9,632 nucleotides of DNA. It comes from Burkholderiales bacterium. Its GTDB lineage: Bacteria > Pseudomonadota > Gammaproteobacteria > Burkholderiales > Burkholderiaceae_C. The notes under the pieces are model-generated. The model was not told the DNA's origin. It was given only the letters and a program-made list of their open reading frames with translations, and did no database searches. Both the position numbers and the translations under genes were made by a program. Shown here one piece after another: positions 1 through 6,358 of this stretch (the first letter of the stretch is position 1; every line of letters begins with the position of its first letter). Location: contig CANFNE010000075.1 in assembly GCA_947448105.1 (NCBI GenBank), positions 1-9,632 of the forward strand, given 5' to 3'.

Positions 1-622
1 CGTGAAGATCTTCAACTGGATTGCTACCATGTGGCAGGGCTCCATGACGTTTGAAACCCCGATGCTGTTTTCTGTCGGTTTCATCTTCGTGTTCACCATG
101 GGCGGATTTACCGGTCTGATCTTGGCCATGGCGCCCATCGACATCCAGATCCATGACACCTACTACGTGGTGGCGCATTTCCACTATGTGCTGGTGGCCG
201 GCTCCTTGTACGCCATGTTCTCGGGCTACTACTACTGGAGCCCCAAGTGGACCGGTGTGATGTACAACGAAACACGCGGCAAGATCCACTTTTGGTGGTC
301 GCTGATTGCGTTCAACGTCACTTTCTTCCCCATGCACTTCTTGGGTCTGGCCGGCATGCCGCGCCGTTATGCCGACTACCCGATGCAGTTCGCCGATTTC
401 AACGCATTGGCTTCGGTGGGTGGCTTCGCTTTCGGTTTGGCGCAGGTCTACTTCTTTGTTTTTGTGGTCTTGCCAACCATGCGCGGCCATGGCGCAAAAG
501 CGCCCCAAAGCCCCTGGGAATCGGCCGAAGGCCTGGAATGGGAAGTGCCATCGCCTGCGCCTTTCCACACCTTTGAGACGCCTCCCAAGCTCAATGCTGC
601 TGCAACCAAGGTGATTGGCTGA
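1..622 (+). CDS. ctaD: Cytochrome c oxidase subunit I, C-terminal part (5' truncated by window edge)
   Basis: This is the catalytic subunit of the aa3-type heme-copper oxidase in the inner membrane, which reduces O2 and pumps protons. The reading frame is open from the first base and ends with TGA at 620-622, so about 206 residues of a protein normally near 530 are seen. The fragment begins within the K-I-F-N-W-I segment typical of subunit I. It carries the conserved HDTYYVVAHFHY stretch at fragment residues 51-62. By family knowledge, H59 and H61 are the axial ligands of heme a3 and heme a, and H51/D52 lie near the Mg site. Further membrane helices and a hydrophilic Pro-rich tail follow. The GTG at position 2 is an internal codon, not a start. 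The gene heads a run of oxidase assembly genes on the same strand, which supports ctaD over a quinol oxidase subunit. Confidence 0.97.
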   Translation, partial: VKIFNWIATMWQGSMTFETPMLFSVGFIFVFTMGGFTGLILAMAPIDIQIHDTYYVVAHFHYVLVAGSLYAMFSGYYYWSPKWTGVMYNETRGKIHFWWSLIAFNVTFFPMHFLGLAGMPRRYADYPMQFADFNALASVGGFAFGLAQVYFFVFVVLPTMRGHGAKAPQSPWESAEGLEWEVPSPAPFHTFETPPKLNAAATKVIG

Positions 623-652
623 ACCGCCACGCCGTAACCGACTGCTACGTAT

Positions 653-763
653 ATGACGCCTTCCCAAAAAAAATCCAACGTCAAGCTCGGGCTGGTGCTG
701 GCCTCGGTTGCCTTGGTATTTTTTTGTGGCGTCGTGTTCAAGATGGCTGTGCTGGGCGCTTGA
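653..763 (+). CDS. Small single-helix membrane peptide, cytochrome oxidase small assembly protein type (36 aa)
   Basis: A 36-codon ORF starts at ATG 653 and stops with TGA at 761-763. It lies 30 nt after ctaD and 7 nt before ctaG. The peptide has a short polar, basic N-terminus (MTPSQKKSNVK) and then one hydrophobic segment at about residues 12-36, with a Cys at 25 and a Lys at 30. That is the shape of a one-helix inner-membrane protein with its N-terminus in the cytoplasm. I recall tiny proteins of this composition, annotated as cytochrome oxidase small assembly proteins, in the same ctaD-ctaG gap in other Burkholderiales. The function is not established from sequence, and help in Cu insertion or subunit I stability is only inferred from position. 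No strong Shine-Dalgarno is visible, so it may be translated by coupling or from a weak site. Confidence 0.75.
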   Translation: MTPSQKKSNVKLGLVLASVALVFFCGVVFKMAVLGA

Positions 764-770
764 GCTTGCC

Positions 771-1367
771 ATGAACCTGCAGCGCGCGAACTTTCAGATG
801 GTGGGCAAACTGGCCGTGGTGACCGGCCTGATGTTCGCCTTTGGCTACGCGCTGGTGCCTTTGTACAAGGCCATTTGCGAGATGACAGGCCTCAATGTCT
901 TGGCCTTGAACGAGCAAGTGGTGGCAAGCGCCAAGCCTGCGGCGCAAAACAGCCAGATCGACACGTCCCGCACCATTACGGTGGAGTTTGACGCCAATTC
1001 TCGCGGCCCCTGGGATTTCAAGCCTGCGCAGCGTTCGCTACAAGTGCATCCGGGTGAACTCACTACCGTGATGTACGAGTTCCAGAACATCCAAAACCGG
1101 CGCATGTCGGCCCAGGCTATCCCCAGTTATGCGCCTCAGCAGGCGGCAGCCCACTTCAATAAAGTGGAATGTTTTTGCTTTAACCAGTACACGCTGGAGC
1201 CAGGTGAAAAGAAATCCTGGCCGGTGGCTTTTGTGATTGACCCCAAGCTGTCCAAAGACGTGAAGACCATTACCTTGTCGTACACGTTTTTCGAGGTGGG
1301 TGGGCGTACGCCTGCTGCGCCGGTGGCCAGCGTGAAGCCAGACCTTGTTGCAGTGGGTGGTACCTGA
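771..1367 (+). CDS. ctaG: Cytochrome c oxidase assembly protein CtaG/Cox11 (198 aa)
   Basis: CtaG/Cox11 is a membrane-anchored copper chaperone that delivers Cu to the CuB site of subunit I on the periplasmic side. The chosen ATG at 771 gives 198 residues, the usual size. The frame stays open upstream to 708, but that part overlaps the small peptide gene and does not resemble the family. One N-terminal helix lies at about residues 10-30, followed by the typical V-P-L-Y-K-A-I-C-E segment. The copper-binding C-F-C-F motif is at residues 134-137 (Cys134 and Cys136), followed by N-Q and then E-P-G-E. The C-terminal region ends with the I-T-L-S-Y-T-F-F segment usual in the family. The stop codon overlaps the start of the DUF2970 gene by one base, so the two are probably translationally coupled. 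Confidence 0.97.
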   Translation: MNLQRANFQMVGKLAVVTGLMFAFGYALVPLYKAICEMTGLNVLALNEQVVASAKPAAQNSQIDTSRTITVEFDANSRGPWDFKPAQRSLQVHPGELTTVMYEFQNIQNRRMSAQAIPSYAPQQAAAHFNKVECFCFNQYTLEPGEKKSWPVAFVIDPKLSKDVKTITLSYTFFEVGGRTPAAPVASVKPDLVAVGGT

Positions 1368-1579
1368 TGGCCGGTGAGGTAGACAAGAGCCCGTCGGCCT
1401 CGTGGTTGCGCAGCGTGAAGCTGGTGGCCTGGTCGTTTCTGGGCATTCGAAGCCGTGCGGGCTACCAGGATGATTTAGCCAAGGTGAATCCGATGCACGT
1501 GGTGGCGGTCGGATTGGTCGGTGCCTTGCTTCTGGTGTTGGGCCTCATCGGTCTGGCAAGCTGGGTTGTTGGTAAATAA
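1367..1579 (+). CDS. DUF2970 family small membrane protein (70 aa)
   Basis: The start ATG shares its A with the TGA stop of ctaG (TGATG), a layout that favours termination-reinitiation coupling. The N-terminal half is soluble and contains the W-S-F-L-G-I-R-S-R-A-G-Y-Q-D-D-L motif (about residues 23-38) followed by K-V-N-P-M-H. This is the signature I associate with DUF2970 proteins. A single hydrophobic helix follows at about residues 46-67. The family is short, found mainly in Beta- and Gammaproteobacteria, and has no known biochemical role. Its place between ctaG and ctaE suggests an accessory part in cytochrome oxidase biogenesis, but that is inference from neighbours only. Confidence 0.88.
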   Translation: MAGEVDKSPSASWLRSVKLVAWSFLGIRSRAGYQDDLAKVNPMHVVAVGLVGALLLVLGLIGLASWVVGK

Positions 1580-1581
1580 GT

Positions 1582-1604
1582 CTCTGGGCAGACAGAGCGT
1601 TTTT
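1582..1604 (+). terminator. Possible weak terminator or attenuator before ctaE
   Basis: The 54-nt gap between the DUF2970 gene and ctaE contains CTCTG (1582-1586) and CAGAG (1593-1597), which form a 5-bp stem with a 6-nt loop. A run of five T (1600-1604) follows two bases later. The stem is short and its G+C content modest, so it may only reduce read-through rather than stop transcription, or be chance. If active it would lower ctaE relative to ctaG or mark an RNA processing point. Confidence 0.25.
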
Positions 1605-1633
1605 AGATTCGTATTCGGAAAAATGGAGTTGAA

Positions 1634-2515
1634 ATGAGTACAAGCGCACACGGAACGACACCGTATTACTTTATCCCCGGCCCCTCACGCCATCCAGTGA
1701 TGGCCGCCTTTGGTCTGCTGTTCGTGATCCTGGGTGCGAGCCAATGGATTAACGGCGCGGATTGGGGCAAATACGCGCTTGCCTTTGGCATGGCTTTTTG
1801 GCTTGGCGTGCTGTACCAGTGGTTTGGTGACGCGATCGCCGAGAGCGAAGGCGGTCAGTACGGTCGAAAGATTGACTTGTCCTTCCGCTGGAGCATGAGC
1901 TGGTTCATTTTCTCGGAAGTAATGTTTTTCGGCGCCTTCTTCAGCGCATTGTGGTGGGCCCGTGCCCATTCGGTGCCTGCGCTTGGCAGCCTGGACAACG
2001 CTTTGCTGTGGCCTGAGTTCAAGGCAGTCTGGCCCAGCCTGGCTGCAGGCGTGACCGCTTCGCCCGCTGGCATTATTGAGCCCTTCACCACCATGGGGCC
2101 CTTCTGGCTGCCCACCATCAACACGGCTTTGCTGTTGACCTCCGGCGTCACCTTGACGATTGCGCACCATGCGCTGCTCGACAGCAACCGCAGCAAGACG
2201 GTCGCGTTCATGTGGCTCACGGTACTCTTGGGCATCACTTTCTTGTTCGTCCAGGGCTATGAGTACTACCATGCCTACACCGAATACAACCTGAAGCTGA
2301 CCTCTGGCATCTACGGCTCGACTTTTTTCATGTTGACCGGTTTCCACGGATTCCACGTGTTTGTTGGCATGTTGATGCTGTTGGCAACTACGCTGCGCTT
2401 GCAAAAAGGCCACTTCACCGCTGACCGCCACTTTGGTTTTGAAGGCGCGGCTTGGTACTGGCACTTTGTGGACGTGGTTTGGTTGGGTCTGTACATCCTG
2501 GTGTATTGGCTGTAA
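1634..2515 (+). CDS. ctaE: Cytochrome c oxidase subunit III (293 aa)
   Basis: Subunit III is a seven-helix inner-membrane protein that binds subunit I and stabilises proton uptake and turnover of aa3 oxidase. The ATG at 1634 has a purine-rich GGAG (1625-1628) five bases upstream. Characteristic segments are visible in order. There is an N-terminal Y-Y-F-I-P-G-P-S-R-H-P motif. The helix F-S-E-V-M-F-F-G-A-F-F carries the conserved Glu (E95). G-F-H-G-F-H-V-F-V-G follows, with His238 and His241. A C-terminal W-Y-W-H-F-V-D-V-V-W-L helix ends the protein at Y-W-L. A hydrophilic loop between the third and fourth helices (about residues 110-150) is longer than in mitochondrial forms, as I expect for betaproteobacterial proteins. 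A strong hairpin terminator begins 17 nt after the stop, so this gene ends the first transcription unit. Confidence 0.97.
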   Translation: MSTSAHGTTPYYFIPGPSRHPVMAAFGLLFVILGASQWINGADWGKYALAFGMAFWLGVLYQWFGDAIAESEGGQYGRKIDLSFRWSMSWFIFSEVMFFGAFFSALWWARAHSVPALGSLDNALLWPEFKAVWPSLAAGVTASPAGIIEPFTTMGPFWLPTINTALLLTSGVTLTIAHHALLDSNRSKTVAFMWLTVLLGITFLFVQGYEYYHAYTEYNLKLTSGIYGSTFFMLTGFHGFHVFVGMLMLLATTLRLQKGHFTADRHFGFEGAAWYWHFVDVVWLGLYILVYWL

Positions 2516-2532
2516 TCCCGGCCCTAAACCAA

Positions 2533-2558
2533 AAAAAGGCACCGCAAGGTGCCTTTTT
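2533..2558. terminator. Bidirectional intrinsic terminator between ctaE and the convergent DUF2909-type gene
   Basis: AAAAAGGCACC (2533-2543) and GGTGCCTTTTT (2548-2558) are perfect inverted repeats of 11 bp around a GCAA tetraloop. The core GGCACC/GGTGCC stem is flanked by an A-run on the left and a T-run on the right. It therefore reads as a Rho-independent terminator on both strands. It sits between the stop of ctaE (plus) and the stop of the small twin-transmembrane gene (minus), just where a shared terminator for convergent genes is expected. Confidence 0.93.
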
Positions 2559-2578
2559 GTTTGCTTTAGTGGGGGTCT

Positions 2579-2800
2579 TCAGGTGCCTGCCGGTATGCCG
2601 GTAGGGTGGATCAGTCCAAACTGCCAGGACAGCAAAATACAGGCGAACAGGAAGATGGACACGCCCACCCGCAGCGCCAGCGCACGCGCCATGCGCCTGG
2701 ATTGGCGCGGGCCCGCGCTGCCACCGCGCAGCATGAAGTAAAGGGCGGTGGCCAGGCTGGCGAGAATGGCGAAAAATGCAAGGCTTACGAGGTAGGTCAT
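2579..2800 (-). CDS. DUF2909-type twin transmembrane protein (73 aa)
   Basis: This is a 73-residue minus-strand ORF with start CAT at 2798-2800 and stop TCA at 2579-2581. It has two hydrophobic helices, at about residues 3-24 and 45-64. Between them is a short basic, Arg-rich hinge (R-G-G-S-A-G-P-R-Q-S-R-R-M-A-R-A-L-A-L-R-V), which by the positive-inside rule should lie in the cytoplasm. This architecture matches the DUF2909 / twin-transmembrane family that I recall next to surf1 in Burkholderiales cox loci. The biochemical role is unknown. It runs opposite to the surrounding cox genes, shares a terminator with ctaE and starts only about 15-21 nt from the likely surf1 start, so the two promoters must overlap or lie inside each other's genes. 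A GATAAT sequence (2808-2813, minus strand) is a possible -10 box, but no good -35 is visible. Confidence 0.85.
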   Translation of the reverse strand: MTYLVSLAFFAILASLATALYFMLRGGSAGPRQSRRMARALALRVGVSIFLFACILLSWQFGLIHPTGIPAGT

Positions 2801-2821
2801 AACCCGGATTATCTTTTGAAC

Positions 2822-3568
2822 TTGACGCGAAAGTTTTACCTCGGCACTGCTGCGGCCCTATTTTTTGCCGGTTTGGGCATGTATTTGGGGTTTTGGCAGC
2901 TCGGGCGTGCCGCGCAAAAGGAGACGATGCACGCCGCCATGCAGGCCCAGGCCCGCCAGGCGCCGCTGGACGCTGCTGCCTTGGCGCAACTGGCCAATGC
3001 GGCCAACGGCCTGTACCGTCCTGTTCGCGTGGAGGGTCGGTGGGAGTCCGCGCACACCGTGTACCTGGACAATCGCCAAATGGACGGCAAGGTGGGTTTC
3101 TTTGTGGTGACTCCTTTGCGCTTGCAAAGTACCGGGCAAGTGGTGCTGGTGCAGCGCGGTTGGGCGGCTCGCAACTTTGAGGTCCGTGACCAGGTGCCTG
3201 CCGTTCAGACGCCGCCTGGCCTGGTGTGGGTAGAAGGCCAAATTGCCCCGCCGCCGTCCAAGCTATACGAGCCCGGCGCGCCGGGCACCGGACTTATCCG
3301 GCAAAATCTCGACCTGGAACGATTGCGCAGCGAGAGCGGTCTGGCGCTGGCGGACTTCACGATTCGCCAAAGCGGCCCGGCCAGCGACGGACTGCGCCGG
3401 GAATGGCCTGCCGTGGCAGTGGGTGTTGAAAAGCACTACGGCTACGCGTTTCAGTGGTTTGCGCTGGCGGCGCTGGTCCTGGGCCTGTACCTTTGGTTTA
3501 ATTTTTTTCGCCGTCCGACGGCCCGGTTTCAGGAAACGCATCCCCATGTCCCACCCCCCAGCCTTTGA
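2822..3568 (+). CDS. SURF1 family cytochrome oxidase assembly protein (about 248 aa)
   Basis: SURF1 proteins sit in the inner membrane and assist heme A insertion into subunit I. Two terminal helices (about residues 5-24 and 207-228) flank a periplasmic domain. Family features are visible in order: the W-Q-L-G-R-A-A-Q-K-E segment after the first helix, G-R-W...L-D-N-R with G-F-F-V-V-T-P-L, V-L-V-Q-R-G-W, V-E-G-Q-I-A-P-P-P, and a C-terminal H-Y-G-Y-A-F-Q-W-F-A-L motif. No ATG or GTG precedes the first helix in a plausible place; the first in-frame ATG (2879) would cut it away. I chose TTG 2822, giving an N-terminus M-T-R-K-F as in relatives. TTG 2816 is an alternative, with GGA (2806-2808) seven bases upstream. 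The end overlaps the next gene by 23 nt. Confidence 0.9.
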   Translation: MTRKFYLGTAAALFFAGLGMYLGFWQLGRAAQKETMHAAMQAQARQAPLDAAALAQLANAANGLYRPVRVEGRWESAHTVYLDNRQMDGKVGFFVVTPLRLQSTGQVVLVQRGWAARNFEVRDQVPAVQTPPGLVWVEGQIAPPPSKLYEPGAPGTGLIRQNLDLERLRSESGLALADFTIRQSGPASDGLRREWPAVAVGVEKHYGYAFQWFALAALVLGLYLWFNFFRRPTARFQETHPHVPPPSL

Positions 3569-4229
3569 TGACCACCCTTTGGGCCTGACCGTGCATTCTT
3601 TGCCCACGCCCCAGGACCTGGCCTCGCCTGCGCAAACCCGTACGGGGCGCTGGAAGATGCTTCTGGTGCTGCTGGTTTGCGCGGCGCCCGTGGTGGCGTC
3701 CTATTTCACCTATTACGTGGTGCGGCCCGAGGCGCGGCGCAATTTTGGCGAACTGATCACACCACAGCGCCCCTTACCCGACCTGGTCGCCACCGCGCTG
3801 GACGGCTCGCCAGTCCCTCTGCAGACGCTGAAAGACCAATGGCTACTCATCAGTGTGGCGGGCGCTGCGTGCGACGCTAGCTGCGCACGCCATTTGTATT
3901 TGCAGCGCCAACTGCGTGAGGGTTTGGGCAAAGACAAAGACCGCCTGGACTGGGTCTGGCTTCTTGACGACGCTGCGCCGGTCGCGCCCGAACTGCTGCC
4001 CGCGCTGAAGAATGCGACGGTGCTGCGCATGCCCGCCAAAGACCTGCAAGCCTGGCTGGCGCCCGCCGCTGGCGCCACTTTGCACGATCACCTTTTCTTG
4101 GTGGATCCGCTGGGCAACTGGATGCTGAGGTTCCCCGCGCAACTCGACGCCGAGCAAGCACCCAAGGCCAAGCGGGACCTGGAGCGCCTCTTGCGCGCCG
4201 CTGCGTCTTGGGACAACGCGGGTCGCTAA
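3546..4229 (+). CDS. SCO-like thioredoxin-fold membrane protein of the cox locus (227 aa)
   Basis: The ATG at 3546 lies inside the last 23 bases of surf1, so translation is probably coupled. The N-terminus (about residues 1-37) is soluble and Pro-rich, and one membrane helix follows at about 38-58. The remaining periplasmic part resembles a divergent thioredoxin/SCO domain. It has W-L-L-I-S-V-A, then the C-x3-C motif C109-D-A-S-C113, then W-V-W-L-L-D-D. Near the end comes L-H-D-H182-L-F-L-V-D-P-L-G-N, which lines up with the D-H-S...D-x-x-G-x region of SCO proteins. In SCO1/SenC the two Cys and this His bind copper. Proteins in this position are usually left as hypothetical or cytochrome oxidase associated. 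A copper or thiol role in oxidase maturation is inference; loss of copper binding cannot be excluded, since the usual C-P-x-x-C-P context is changed. Confidence 0.88.
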   Translation: MSHPPAFDDHPLGLTVHSLPTPQDLASPAQTRTGRWKMLLVLLVCAAPVVASYFTYYVVRPEARRNFGELITPQRPLPDLVATALDGSPVPLQTLKDQWLLISVAGAACDASCARHLYLQRQLREGLGKDKDRLDWVWLLDDAAPVAPELLPALKNATVLRMPAKDLQAWLAPAAGATLHDHLFLVDPLGNWMLRFPAQLDAEQAPKAKRDLERLLRAAASWDNAGR

Positions 4230-4283
4230 CGCGCGCGCAACACCCCCGCCGCCCCGCTACAAGCGACCCGCCTGCGCTGATCT

Positions 4284-5450
4284 ATGCAAGCTACTTCCTT
4301 TGATTGGTCCGCCTTGCTGCGCCTGGCCTTGGTGGGCTTGCTGCTGGCCGCCGGGCCATTGGCGTGGTTGCGCTGGCGCTATCGCAAGGCACAACCGGTG
4401 GGTCGCCTGCAGGCTTTGACGCTGCTGACCTTGTTTCTGACCTTGGACCTGGTGCTCTTTGGTGCCTTTACCCGCCTGACCGACAGCGGCCTGGGCTGCC
4501 CGGACTGGCCGGGCTGCTACGGCCACGCCACCCCGGTGGGTGCGCAGGTACCGATCGCGCTGGCACAAGCCGCATCCCCGGACGGCCCGGTCACCCACGG
4601 CAAAGCCTGGATTGAAATGGTGCACCGCTACCTGGCGTCCAGTGTGGGCTTGTTGATTGTGGTGCTCGCGGTCAGCGCCTGGCTGCTGGCGCGGCGCAAG
4701 CGTGGACTGCCTGCCGATGCACTTCTGAGCCCGTGGTGGGCCACCGCGACTTTGCTTTGGGTGTGCCTCCAGGGCGCGTTTGGTGCGTTAACCGTGACCA
4801 TGAAGCTGTTCCCTGCGATCGTCAGCCTGCATTTGCTGGGTGGCTATGTGCTCTTGGCGCTGCTGGCGCTACAAGCGGTGCGGCAGTCACAAATGCTGCG
4901 CGCACAAGCGGCTCTGCCGGTGTCTGGCGCGCTGCGCCTGGCCACGTTGGCGGCGCTGGGTGTGTTGCTGGTGCAAGTGCTCTCGGGCGCCTGGGTCAGC
5001 ACCAATTACGCCGTCCTGGCCTGCGCCGAATTTCCGACCTGCCAAGGCAGCTGGTGGCCCGTGATGGACTTTGCCCAGGGCTTTGCGCTGTGGCGCCCGC
5101 TGGGGCTGGCTGCGGACGGCACGCCCCTGAGCTTTCAGGCGCTCACCGCCATTCATTTTTCCCACCGGCTTTGGGCGGTCGTGGCCGTGTTGGCGCTGGG
5201 CTTGCTGGTCTGGCGCTTGCGCCGCCTGCCCGCGCTGGCCACCCCGGTGCGCTGCCTGACCGGGCTCCTGATCCTGCAAGTGGCCACGGGCCTGAGCAAT
5301 GTGGTGCTGGGCTGGCCGCTGCTGGCCGCGGTGCTGCATACCGGCGGCGCCGGAGCCATGGGCGCTACCCTGGTTTGGATCTTGGCCGCCACCTACCACC
5401 CCACACGCGAACGACTTGCGCTATCCCGCACCGAGAAAGTACCCCAGTGA
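4284..5450 (+). CDS. ctaA: Heme A synthase, CtaA/COX15 family (388 aa)
   Basis: This integral membrane enzyme oxidises the C8 methyl of heme O to a formyl group, giving heme A for the oxidase. The frame starts at ATG 4284, without a clear Shine-Dalgarno, 54 nt after the SCO-like gene. About eight helices are visible as two similar halves. Signature F-T-R-L-T-D-S-G-L-G-C-P-D-W-P-G-C lies at residues 62-78, with paired Cys72 and Cys78. Candidate heme ligands are His114 (in E-M-V-H-R), His183 (S-L-H-L-L-G-G), His294 (F-S-H-R-L-W) and His352 (L-H-T-G-G-A). A second Cys pair, Cys247 and Cys253, lies in C-A-E-F-P-T-C in the second half. These match the COX15 type with cysteines in both loops. The stop TGA overlaps the GTG start of ctaB by four bases. 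Confidence 0.96.
   Translation: MQATSFDWSALLRLALVGLLLAAGPLAWLRWRYRKAQPVGRLQALTLLTLFLTLDLVLFGAFTRLTDSGLGCPDWPGCYGHATPVGAQVPIALAQAASPDGPVTHGKAWIEMVHRYLASSVGLLIVVLAVSAWLLARRKRGLPADALLSPWWATATLLWVCLQGAFGALTVTMKLFPAIVSLHLLGGYVLLALLALQAVRQSQMLRAQAALPVSGALRLATLAALGVLLVQVLSGAWVSTNYAVLACAEFPTCQGSWWPVMDFAQGFALWRPLGLAADGTPLSFQALTAIHFSHRLWAVVAVLALGLLVWRLRRLPALATPVRCLTGLLILQVATGLSNVVLGWPLLAAVLHTGGAGAMGATLVWILAATYHPTRERLALSRTEKVPQ
5433..5439 (+). promoter_or_regulatory. Ribosome binding site supporting the GTG start of ctaB
   Basis: GAGAAAG lies inside the end of ctaA, seven bases before GTG 5447. The later in-frame ATG codons at 5477 and 5489 have no better purine run at a suitable distance. This and the four-base stop/start overlap favour GTG 5447 as the start. 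Confidence 0.5.
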
Positions 5451-6358
5451 CCGCTCCTAGCCAACCCTTGTCGCCTATGGCCGCCCAGATGTCGGTCATA
5501 CGGCAATTCAATGCCTTGACCAAGCCGCGCGTCATCCAGCTCATTGTTTTTTGCGCGCTCATTGGCATGGTGCTGGCCGTGCCCGGCGTGCCTTCGCTGG
5601 CCCAAGTGGGGTTGGCGGCGCTGGCCTGTCTGGGTATTTGGCTGGTGGCGGCGGCGGCGGCGGCCTTTAACTGCATCGTGGAGCAGCGCATTGACGCCAA
5701 GATGAAGCGCACCTCCTGGCGCCCGACCGCGCGCGGCGAGCTGAGCAACACCCAAACCCTGCTTTTCTCGGCAATTTTGGGCGTGGCAGGCTCGTGCATT
5801 CTGTTTTTCTGGGTCAATCCGCTGACCATGTGGCTGACCTTTGCCACCTTCGTGGGCTACGCAGTCATCTACACCGTGATTCTCAAGCCACTGACGCCCC
5901 AAAACATCGTGATTGGCGGCGCCTCGGGCGCCATGCCGCCGGTGCTGGGCTGGGCGGCGATGACGGGTGACGTGGGGCCCGAGGCTTTTGTTTTGTTCCT
6001 CATCATCTTTTTGTGGACACCGCCGCACTTTTGGGCCTTGGCGCTGTACCGTGTGGAGGACTACCGCAAGTCGGGCTTGCCGATGTTGCCGGTCACGCAC
6101 GGTAGCGAGTTCACGCGCCTGCAAATCTTGCTTTACACCTGGGTCTTGTTTGCCGCCTGCCTGCTGCCCTTTATGGTGGGCATGAGTTCGTGGTTGTACC
6201 TGGCCGCTGCGGTGGTCTTGAGCCTGTGGTTTTGCGTTTACGCCTGGCGCCTGATGCGCAATTACTCGGATGCACTGGCGCGCGAAACCTTCCGCTTTTC
6301 CCTGATTCACCTGAGCGCATTGTTTGCGGCGCTGCTGCTGGACCATTACCTGCTATGA
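5447..6358 (+). CDS. ctaB: Protoheme IX farnesyltransferase (heme O synthase), CtaB/CyoE family (303 aa)
   Basis: The enzyme transfers a farnesyl group from farnesyl diphosphate to the vinyl group of protoheme, making heme O, the substrate of CtaA. I chose GTG 5447, which overlaps the ctaA stop (GTGA). The frame is open much further upstream, but only as a shadow of ctaA. ATG 5477 would give 293 residues and is a possible alternative. The UbiA-type motifs are present. The first is N75-C-I-V-E79-Q-R-I-D83 followed by A-K-M-K-R-T, the Mg/diphosphate site. The second loop has D205-Y-R-K-S-G-L-P-M-L-P-V. The N-terminal L-T-K-P-R-V segment and many hydrophobic helices also fit. A run of six Ala just before N75 is encoded by a (GGC)6 tract. 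The stop overlaps the sco start (ATGA), so the two are likely coupled. Confidence 0.96.
   Translation: MTAPSQPLSPMAAQMSVIRQFNALTKPRVIQLIVFCALIGMVLAVPGVPSLAQVGLAALACLGIWLVAAAAAAFNCIVEQRIDAKMKRTSWRPTARGELSNTQTLLFSAILGVAGSCILFFWVNPLTMWLTFATFVGYAVIYTVILKPLTPQNIVIGGASGAMPPVLGWAAMTGDVGPEAFVLFLIIFLWTPPHFWALALYRVEDYRKSGLPMLPVTHGSEFTRLQILLYTWVLFAACLLPFMVGMSSWLYLAAAVVLSLWFCVYAWRLMRNYSDALARETFRFSLIHLSALFAALLLDHYLL
5647..5664 (+). repeat. (GGC)6 trinucleotide tract inside ctaB
   Basis: Six perfect GGC units encode part of a poly-Ala helix segment (V-A-A-A-A-A-A-F) directly before the active-site N75 of heme O synthase. Length change by one unit would keep the frame. Poly-Ala in a membrane helix at high GC easily produces such tracts, so it is probably only compositional. 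Confidence 0.6.

Noticed and set aside
1685..2542. Minus-strand ORF (285 codons) opposite ctaE
   Set aside because: Antisense shadow of subunit III with no recognisable motif. It would also start upstream of the two-way terminator without any promoter signal.
4733..5446. In-frame 5' extension of ctaB through the ctaA gene
   Set aside because: The open frame is an off-frame reading of ctaA. CtaB/CyoE proteins are near 300 residues, which fits the GTG at 5447.
5393..6346. Long minus-strand ORF (317 codons) opposite ctaB
   Set aside because: Its composition, rich in Gln, His, Arg and Gly with no domain pattern, is typical of antisense translation; ctaB carries all UbiA motifs.
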